A DNA stretch of 17,810 nucleotides from Alphaproteobacteria bacterium. GTDB lineage: Bacteria > Pseudomonadota > Alphaproteobacteria > Micavibrionales > Micavibrionaceae. Position 1 is the first letter of the stretch. Every line of letters starts with the position of its first letter. The notes under the pieces are model-generated. The model was not told the origin of the DNA and ran no database searches. It worked only from the letters and a program-made list of their open reading frames with translations. Below, piece by piece: positions 1 through 5,110 of this stretch. The stretch is taken from assembly GCA_016763095.1 (NCBI GenBank), contig JAESUK010000208.1, forward strand, positions 1-17,810. The letters run 5' to 3'. A program made the position numbers and the translations under genes.

Positions 1-1487
1 AAGACCTTGATTACTTAACAAACATTGGCTTTATACAGCTAGTTGGCACGAAAATATCTTTTCAACACTATCTTATTTATGAGTCTGTACAACGAAACTT
101 AAGCCGCTCTGAAATTCTTGATTTCAACCGTGTGATATTCTTTTTTTATAATAGAAACAAGAGCAATACAACCTTAGAGAAGCTTACCAAACATGCGGCA
201 ATCGCGACGTTGTATTCGCATGCTGGTGTTTACGCAAAACAGCTTGCAGACAGATTATATACAGATGGTCATTACGAACTTTCTTTAGAATATTATGAAT
301 ACTATTTAGACCATTTAGCTGAATGCTCTTCTAAAGAAAAGCTCATAGCACGCACAACGAATGTCTTTGTTAAAGTTCAAAGCTTGCATGTGATCCTTGG
401 ATCATATGCAGACATGGAAAACACGTCCCATACACTTATTGAACTCTCTGAAAAGACAACGGTCAAACAGCAACTTGAAATATATACTGCGTTAACTCGA
501 TCAAGCTGGGTTCTCGGTAACCTACATGAAGCAAAGAACCACGCGCAGAAAAACATAGATATTGCCCAACAGCACGGCATCCATGATGCTGAAATTGCGG
601 CATCATTTCGATATGGGTCTATACATTCAGAGCTTGGTCATTTTTTAAAGACCCTCGCGATCAATGAGAACATACAGCAACAAATCACACCAGAAGAATA
701 TGAACAAAAATTTGGGCTGTTTCCGATGCTTTACCCCGGTGTTACGAGCATTAATAGTATCTGTCACGCCGAATTGGGCAATTACGATGAAAGCCTTAAA
801 TATTGCAACCTATCAGCAAACTTTGTTCATGGTTGCTCTGACAAATTCACCAAAATATTTGTAGGGGTTCATGTCGGGTATTCATTATTTTTACTGGGAA
901 GATTATCTGACGCCCTCACCTACTTGCAAGACGTGCAAAAGATTATAAAAACAACAAAAGCATCATTGTTCGCCATCGAATGCCAGTCCATGATTGGTGC
1001 GTGCCAACTTTATCTTGGGCATTACGATGAAGGTGCTGAAAACGTAAAAACAGCATATGATTTGACGAATACGACCCTACAAGGCAACAAGCGGGGTATG
1101 TCAGATCTGCACTATCTTGAAAGTTTATTGGTTCAATTTGATACAGAACAACTTTCTGAAATTATAAATATAAAAATAAAAGAGGCACAAACATCTGGTC
1201 AGGAATCTTATGTTGCATGGATGTATTTTTCGAAAGCAATCTACAAAGCATTTTATAAACGTTCTCTCACAGGATTTGTTGGTGCATTGGCGGAATCGAG
1301 TAAACGTGCACAAGAACTTCAAATGGGTGCTTTACTAGATAATATAATATATCTTACACGGATTGAAAAAACAGGGCTTCTGGGCTTCCAAGATAAGGCA
1401 CAGCCCACGCGCCTTCTTAATAAAGCAGAATTCTTTTTTGGTTTAACACAAAATATCAAACCAATTCATTTTCATAAAAAAGAGTGA
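1..1487 (+). CDS. C-terminal part of a large TPR-containing protein, probably AAA-ATPase/cyclase-type signalling protein (5' end outside window)
   Basis: The reading frame is open from base 3 without a stop, so this is the last 494 codons of a longer gene, and the GTG at 132 is not its real start. The beginning of the visible part (FQHYLIYESV around residues 20-29, then a segment resembling KHAAIATLYSHAGVY) looks like the end of the ATPase module in bacterial AAA-ATPase/TPR signalling proteins. There a 'F-H-I-E' stretch and a 'L-A-x-H-Y' stretch precede helical repeats. The rest consists of helix pairs typical of tetratricopeptide repeats, for example YELSLEYYEYYLDHL, GNLHEAKNHAQKNIDIAQQH, GNYDESLKYCNLSANF and GHYDEGAENVKTAYDL. 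No DNA-binding domain is visible at the C-terminus. The N-terminal domain, which could be a nucleotide cyclase, a kinase or none, lies outside the window. It ends 63 bases before the peptide gene in the same direction. Family placement is by pattern only; the TPR nature is fairly sure, the ATPase/cyclase link is inference. Confidence 0.7.
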   Translation, partial: DLDYLTNIGFIQLVGTKISFQHYLIYESVQRNLSRSEILDFNRVIFFFYNRNKSNTTLEKLTKHAAIATLYSHAGVYAKQLADRLYTDGHYELSLEYYEYYLDHLAECSSKEKLIARTTNVFVKVQSLHVILGSYADMENTSHTLIELSEKTTVKQQLEIYTALTRSSWVLGNLHEAKNHAQKNIDIAQQHGIHDAEIAASFRYGSIHSELGHFLKTLAINENIQQQITPEEYEQKFGLFPMLYPGVTSINSICHAELGNYDESLKYCNLSANFVHGCSDKFTKIFVGVHVGYSLFLLGRLSDALTYLQDVQKIIKTTKASLFAIECQSMIGACQLYLGHYDEGAENVKTAYDLTNTTLQGNKRGMSDLHYLESLLVQFDTEQLSEIINIKIKEAQTSGQESYVAWMYFSKAIYKAFYKRSLTGFVGALAESSKRAQELQMGALLDNIIYLTRIEKTGLLGFQDKAQPTRLLNKAEFFFGLTQNIKPIHFHKKE

Positions 1488-1523
1488 CCTAGATCGTAAA
1501 ACTCTTATCTCTTTTCGCATAAA

Positions 1524-1547
1524 CTGTCTTTAAATGAAAGGAGACAG
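1524..1547 (+). promoter_or_regulatory. Hairpin overlapping the ribosome binding site of the precursor peptide gene
   Basis: CTGTCTTT (1524-1531) can pair with GGAGACAG (1540-1547): six Watson-Crick pairs plus two G-U pairs, around an 8-base loop. The right arm contains most of the Shine-Dalgarno sequence AAAGGAGA (1537-1544), which stands 7 bases before the ATG at 1551. The ribosome site is the strongest in this part of the window. Pairing could gate translation of the peptide, but a stem this short may also be chance. Confidence 0.4.
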
Positions 1548-1550
1548 ATT

Positions 1551-1640
1551 ATGACTGATAATAATCTAGAAACACTACTCATAGAAGGCATTGATGATAA
1601 TGCCTCTTCCGCCGTATCTTTTTGGGGTGGCTACCGCTAA
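1551..1640 (+). CDS. Putative RiPP precursor peptide, 29 aa (predicted thioamidated peptide)
   Basis: This short gene has an excellent Shine-Dalgarno sequence (AAAGGAGA, 7 bases before ATG) and ends at TAA 1638-1640, just ahead of the ycaO/tfuA pair. The 29-residue product divides naturally in two. Residues 1-20 are acidic and partly helical (LETLLIEGIDD at 6-16, then NASS), like a leader peptide. The C-terminal end is uncharged until its final residue and rich in aromatics and glycine: VSFWGGYR at 22-29. There is no cysteine, and Thr occurs only in the leader, so azole formation is unlikely to be the main chemistry. With a TfuA partner, backbone thioamidation is the expected modification. 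A plausible leader cleavage point is after Ala21, but no protease or exporter gene is in view. I recognise no described family. The call rests on position, ribosome site and leader/core layout, not on homology. Confidence 0.75.
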   Translation: MTDNNLETLLIEGIDDNASSAVSFWGGYR

Positions 1641-1645
1641 AGAGC

Positions 1646-1683
1646 ATATCGGGACGCAATCCTTCATGATTGTGCCCCGATAT
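1646..1683 (+). terminator. Hairpin between precursor gene and ycaO, probable partial terminator or transcript stabiliser
   Basis: ATATCGGGACGCAATC (1646-1661) pairs with GATTGTGCCCCGATAT (1668-1683) through a 16-position stem with one A-C mismatch and one G-U pair, closed by a 6-base loop. Only a short U-run (CTTT) follows, so termination is probably incomplete. A hairpin at this place is common in RiPP operons, where it keeps the precursor transcript more abundant than the enzyme transcript. It ends 11 bases before the ycaO ATG, which has no clear ribosome binding site of its own. Confidence 0.65.
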
Positions 1684-1694
1684 CTTTAACATCT

Positions 1695-2915
1695 ATGGCA
1701 CAGTATATCCCCGACTACCGCGCGACCTCTCCAGAGGAGACTCTCAAGAGAATAACCCCTTACTTAAAAGATATGGGGATCACGCGCCTTGCCAATGTCA
1801 CAGGCTTAGATCAAATTGGCATTCCTGTATATTTAGCATTTCGTCCAAATTCTCGCTCACTCTCTATTTCACAAGGAAAAGGGATATCACCTGCGCATGC
1901 GAAGGTATCGGCCTTAATGGAAACCATAGAGTCCCATCATGGTGAAACGATTGAGATAGAGCGCATTTTGGCGAGCATCAATCAGGTTGAGTGTGGGCAA
2001 TATTCGTTATGCGATTATAATGGATTGGTTCGGTATAAAGGCAAAGATTTAAACCATCATAAAGCTATAGAGTGGATATTAGGACAAGACCTTATATCCA
2101 ATACAGAACGATTGGTTCCATACCTTTCCGTTCATGTTGATATGAGAGCTGGGTCGTTAAAGCAAGATGATGTGTTTTTACAGTCATCGAATGGCCTTGC
2201 TTCTGGCAATACAACAGACGAAGCCATTGCACATGCAATGTGTGAGCTTATTGAACGCGATGCGTACGCGTGCTGGTTTCTGAGTAATACTCAACATCAA
2301 ACAAAAATTAACCTACGCACAATTAACGCTGATAGTTGCAACGCTCTTATTCAAAAATTTTATACGGCAGATACGCATGTCGGCATATGGGACATGACGA
2401 GTGATACGGGAATTCCTTGTTTTATAGCCCGCATCATCCCTAAAGATCCACCAGATTTATGCCCGATAAGACCAGCGAGTGGCTTCGGATGTCACCCCAA
2501 CAAAGAGCTTGCATTAACCCGCGCGTTGACGGAAGCAGCACAAAGCAGACTTACCTTTATTGCTGGGGCACGAGATGATATTCACACATCAAACTATGAC
2601 CACTTTATTTCTTCAGATGAATACAACAAGTGGCATCGAAGTATTGTTGAACAACCCGCTTTTACCGACTACACCGACATTTTATCTTTTGAGATCAAAC
2701 ACCCAGATGATATTGGAACAATACTAAAAAAACGGCTTCTGCATATTGGCATTGAAGAAATCATTACCGTCGATTTAACAAAGAGACACTATGGCATCCC
2801 CGTTGTGAAGGTTCTCATTCCTCACTTGGAAGGCGGTGCAGGGTATTCCGTTATGAATTGTGGACGACGTGCAAATAAAGTACTCGAAGCACGCTTAAGC
2901 AAAAAGGTGGCCTGA
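1695..2915 (+). CDS. ycaO: YcaO-domain ATP-dependent peptide backbone cyclodehydratase/thioamide synthetase
   Basis: A 406-residue YcaO protein. YcaO enzymes use ATP to activate a backbone amide of a peptide; with a TfuA partner and a sulfur source they convert the amide to a thioamide. Visible family motifs are GITRLANVTGLDQIGIPVY (28-46), GKG...SALMETIES (61-80), SNGLASG (165-171), EAIAHAMCELIERDA (176-190) with the acidic residues used for ATP/Mg, and ALTEAAQSR (277-285). The C-terminus (EARLSKKVA) lacks the Pro-x-Pro-x-Pro tail of azoline-forming YcaOs, which fits the thioamide type. No fused E1-like or peptide-recognition domain is seen. The start at 1695 fits the family N-terminus although no Shine-Dalgarno is apparent. 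The stop is 1 base before the tfuA ATG, so the two are probably translationally coupled. The symbol is the family name, not a claim of orthology with E. coli ycaO. The substrate is inferred to be the 29-aa peptide upstream. Confidence 0.92.
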   Translation: MAQYIPDYRATSPEETLKRITPYLKDMGITRLANVTGLDQIGIPVYLAFRPNSRSLSISQGKGISPAHAKVSALMETIESHHGETIEIERILASINQVECGQYSLCDYNGLVRYKGKDLNHHKAIEWILGQDLISNTERLVPYLSVHVDMRAGSLKQDDVFLQSSNGLASGNTTDEAIAHAMCELIERDAYACWFLSNTQHQTKINLRTINADSCNALIQKFYTADTHVGIWDMTSDTGIPCFIARIIPKDPPDLCPIRPASGFGCHPNKELALTRALTEAAQSRLTFIAGARDDIHTSNYDHFISSDEYNKWHRSIVEQPAFTDYTDILSFEIKHPDDIGTILKKRLLHIGIEEIITVDLTKRHYGIPVVKVLIPHLEGGAGYSVMNCGRRANKVLEARLSKKVA

Positions 2916-2916
2916 T

Positions 2917-3714
2917 ATGCATCAATTATTATTTACTGGTCCTACATTTTCCTATGCAGACATCGACAATGAATCCGTCCATTCGTGTGTTTATAATTTC
3001 AACAGCGTAGATGAATATCTTGAGCACTCCGATGCACCGGATAATGCCTTGTTCGTCTTCCCGCCTATATCGGGTGGAGATCTTTATCGTCTTAAAGACC
3101 ATTCAAAATCTTTTCTTATCGCAATCATTGATGGTTATTTTGAGAACACTGTTTCTGTTTGGCACAAAGAAATTTTATATTTTCTCTCCCGTGGAGTTTA
3201 CGTCATGGGTGCGTCAAGTATGGGGGCACTTCGAGCCTCTGAACTACAGCCTTACGGCATGATCGGTGTTGGAAACATATATAACGATTTTCTTACTGGG
3301 CGACTTCAAGATGATGATGAAGTCACCGTTAGCCACGGTCCGAGGGCGCTAAATTACCCGCAAATATCTGAGGCGATGATTAATATTCGCTATACAATTG
3401 AACATGCCTTAAACGCTAAAATTATCACCATAAATACTGCAACAGCATTTCTTAAAACAGCCAAAATTTTGTTTTACAAAGAAAGAAATTACCAGACAAT
3501 CATCAAAAAATGCTCTGAGATAAACGTAATAAACAAGCATGAGCTTATTCAGTTCCAAACATGGTTAGAGAAAAATAAAGTTAGTCAAAAACAATTGGAT
3601 GCCAGAGAACTCCTCAATAAACTATCTCTTTGCCGAACATACAATGATCTACCGACATTACCCTCATTTGAATTTGAAGATACAATCATATGGCGACGAT
3701 CAATGAGTAACTGA
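2917..3714 (+). CDS. tfuA: TfuA-like protein, partner of YcaO in thioamidation
   Basis: A 265-residue TfuA-family protein. Recognition rests on the core motif GASSMGALRASEL (98-110), the following GMIGVGNIYNDFLTG (114-128), the acidic DDDEV (132-136) with SHGP (139-142), and the early FVFPPISGGDL (47-56). TfuA proteins occur beside YcaO in thioviridamide-type clusters and in methanogens that thioamidate McrA. They are thought to supply or channel sulfide to YcaO, though the mechanism is not settled. The family name comes from trifolitoxin work in Rhizobium. The gene begins 1 base after the ycaO stop. The C-terminal part, about 160-265, is helical and charged with no motif I recognise. Together with YcaO this makes thioamide formation the most likely chemistry of the locus. 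Confidence 0.9.
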   Translation: MHQLLFTGPTFSYADIDNESVHSCVYNFNSVDEYLEHSDAPDNALFVFPPISGGDLYRLKDHSKSFLIAIIDGYFENTVSVWHKEILYFLSRGVYVMGASSMGALRASELQPYGMIGVGNIYNDFLTGRLQDDDEVTVSHGPRALNYPQISEAMINIRYTIEHALNAKIITINTATAFLKTAKILFYKERNYQTIIKKCSEINVINKHELIQFQTWLEKNKVSQKQLDARELLNKLSLCRTYNDLPTLPSFEFEDTIIWRRSMSN

Positions 3715-3725
3715 GTAAAGAAACA

Positions 3726-4355
3726 ATGCATAATATTTTTTTAAAAATAAGAGAAAAAGGAAAAAAAATTACATATAAGAAAGGTGGTTATCTCTTTTAT
3801 CGCGGTGATCAAGGTGACAGCTTTTACATTATTGAAAAAGGGCATGTTGAACTTTCTATTTTCGACTTAAATGGTGAAAAACATATTACATCTGAGCTTC
3901 AAAGAAATGAGTTCTTTGGTCATATAGAAGCCTTCACAAATGGGATACACCCGACCAATGCTTATGCAACTTCTGGGACAGAAATTATATGTATTACTTC
4001 TCAGATTCTCAAAAATTTTGTCCGTTTCAACAGTGATAAATCTCTCGAAATTGTGGATTTTCTTTGTCAAACTATTCATCATAATTTTGATAAAATTGAA
4101 GACGAGCTCGTTCTTGATGCTTACCAAAAAGTTTCTAAAAAAATATACGAACTTGGTCAAAAAGAAGCATCTAGAAACCTTTTTATAAACCAAAAAAGAA
4201 TATCAGAATTTCTTGCCTTATCAGAAAGAACAACAAATGTTTCCCTTCGCAAACTAAGAGAAAATGGCGTAATTTCAACGGATAGATCACGCATACATAT
4301 CCTTGACATCAATAAGCTTAAACAACAATTTCAAGAAGTTAGGATTTCCTTATGA
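3726..4355 (+). CDS. Crp/Fnr-family transcriptional regulator in the RiPP operon
   Basis: A 209-residue protein with an N-terminal cyclic-nucleotide-binding fold (about 12-110: YKKGGYLFYRGDQGDSFYIIEKGHVELS) and a C-terminal winged helix (about 145-205; recognition segment RISEFLALSERTTNVSLRKLRENGVI). In cAMP-binding relatives the phosphate-binding cassette reads roughly FGE-A-L-x-x-x-x-R-x-A. Here it is FGHIEAFTNGIHPTNAYA, lacking the usual Glu and Arg, so binding of a classical cyclic nucleotide is doubtful. No N-terminal cysteine cluster of the FNR type is present. It lies 11 bases after tfuA and overlaps the MoaD-like gene by 4 bases (ATGA), so it is part of the operon. It probably regulates the cluster, perhaps in response to its product, but that is inference. 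The gene is very A+T-rich compared with the cco region. Confidence 0.88.
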   Translation: MHNIFLKIREKGKKITYKKGGYLFYRGDQGDSFYIIEKGHVELSIFDLNGEKHITSELQRNEFFGHIEAFTNGIHPTNAYATSGTEIICITSQILKNFVRFNSDKSLEIVDFLCQTIHHNFDKIEDELVLDAYQKVSKKIYELGQKEASRNLFINQKRISEFLALSERTTNVSLRKLRENGVISTDRSRIHILDINKLKQQFQEVRISL

Positions 4356-4612
4356 AAGTTACATATCACGCATGGATAAGTGAAATTATCGGCGTCTCTA
4401 GTGAAGAAATACAAATAGATAAAGAGACCTTTATCTCAGATATATTGAGTACCATTATAGAGAGAAGTATTAAAAATAAGAATGTTTTTGAGAGATTAGA
4501 TAAAATATACATTGCACGAAATGACACACTTATTGATAAGAACAACCTCAAAAAAATAGCCGTATCAAATGATGATACAGTGTCTTTCTTCCCTGCAATT
4601 AGTGGTGGTTAG
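4352..4612 (+). CDS. MoaD/ThiS-like ubiquitin-fold sulfur carrier protein
   Basis: An 86-residue protein ending DDTVSFFPAISGG. The exposed C-terminal Gly-Gly after a 'D-x-V-x-F-F-P-x-x-S-G-G' segment is the hallmark of MoaD-type sulfur carriers. In those proteins the last glycine is adenylylated by a MoeB/ThiF-like enzyme and converted to a thiocarboxylate that donates sulfur. The start overlaps the stop of the Crp-type gene (ATGA), which implies translational coupling. No molybdopterin genes (moaE, moaA, moeA) are nearby, so a role in molybdopterin is unlikely. Its place in a ycaO-tfuA operon suggests it carries the sulfur for thioamide formation. The activating enzyme is not in the window and would have to be a housekeeping MoeB/ThiF or lie elsewhere. 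The sequence is divergent from typical MoaD in its middle part. Confidence 0.82.
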   Translation: MKVTYHAWISEIIGVSSEEIQIDKETFISDILSTIIERSIKNKNVFERLDKIYIARNDTLIDKNNLKKIAVSNDDTVSFFPAISGG

Positions 4613-4626
4613 TCTAAATATTAACG

Positions 4627-4890
4627 CTAGGCACTGAGTTTAATTTGAGCATTAACTTGTTTATTTACTTGCTCGAAACGTGTTCTAAAATATTTCATTA
4701 CGAAGACACGCATAGCGGAAGATAAAGATTGTTCTTCCTTTTTTCCGAGGTTAACGATTGAAAAAACGTAGCTTTGCTTTGTATTTTCTAGATGGCAAAT
4801 CTCGGTCAAGGACTCCCATATATCAGGCTCAAGCCTGATCGACGTTCGCCTAGATTCAATTGTGATGTTTTTTGTTATGAGATAAGTCAT
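4627..4890 (-). CDS. Ribbon-helix-helix domain protein (RHH_4 type)
   Basis: An 87-residue protein with the pattern T-x-R-R-T-S-I-R-L-E-P-D-I-W-E-S-L (about 13-29) followed by a helical region and SLSSAMRVFVMKYFR (about 55-69). This matches the small ribbon-helix-helix family widespread in Alphaproteobacteria. The strand RTSIRLEP would be the DNA-contacting ribbon. The targets of the family are unknown to me. The start MTYLI fits the family, with a modest AGG ribosome site (TTTTAGGTACAACA before ATG). The gene is convergent with the RiPP operon, with only 14 bases between their stops. An FNR-type palindrome lies about 190 bases upstream of its start, so low-oxygen control is possible. Confidence 0.8.
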   Translation of the reverse strand: MTYLITKNITIESRRTSIRLEPDIWESLTEICHLENTKQSYVFSIVNLGKKEEQSLSSAMRVFVMKYFRTRFEQVNKQVNAQIKLSA

Positions 4891-5078
4891 TGTTGTACCT
4901 AAAATTCTATAAGCTCATGACAAGCTAAAAGTAAAAAAAATATAATAAAATGACCTACCCAACTGACTCTCTCAAGCTTTGTGGTAGTTCAATACGCGTC
5001 TGTTTTTTTCACAGACTATATAACCTTAGGTATAGTTTATACTCTTGTAGGTAGTACGCAACATAATTTTGTTTTTTC

Positions 5079-5092
5079 TTGATTCTAGTCAA
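5079..5092 (-). promoter_or_regulatory. FNR/FixK-type binding site upstream of the RHH gene
   Basis: TTGAT-TCTA-GTCAA on the + strand (TTGAC-TAGA-ATCAA on the - strand) is a near-perfect FNR/FixK box. If used as a class II activator site (centre at -41.5), transcription on the - strand would start near 5044. The -10 would fall at 5056-5051, which reads TACTAC, resembling the TAATAC found at the equivalent spot of the cco promoter in this window. It would drive the RHH gene through a leader of about 150 bases, or a small RNA. The rest of 4891-5110 holds no gene I can support. Confidence 0.6.
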
Positions 5093-5110
5093 TAATCATA
5101 CAAGTTCATA

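Noticed and set aside
1484..1523. Possible promoter for the peptide operon (GTGACC ... TATCTC, or CATAAA near 1518).
   Set aside because: Matches to -35 and -10 consensus are weak and spacing is not convincing.
1641..1694. The peptide gene and ycaO are in the same reading frame with no further stop in the 54-base gap, so stop read-through would make a fusion.
   Set aside because: Eighteen open codons are expected often by chance, the TAA stop is efficient, and the gap encodes a hairpin rather than recognisable protein.
1551..3714. Trifolitoxin-type cluster, because of the TfuA name.
   Set aside because: The peptide lacks the Cys-containing core of trifolitoxin, and the other trifolitoxin genes are not present.
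4950..5054. 34-codon + strand reading frame (MTYPTDS...) that might be a second peptide.
   Set aside because: No ribosome site, no resemblance to the first peptide, and it lies in the upstream region of the RHH gene.
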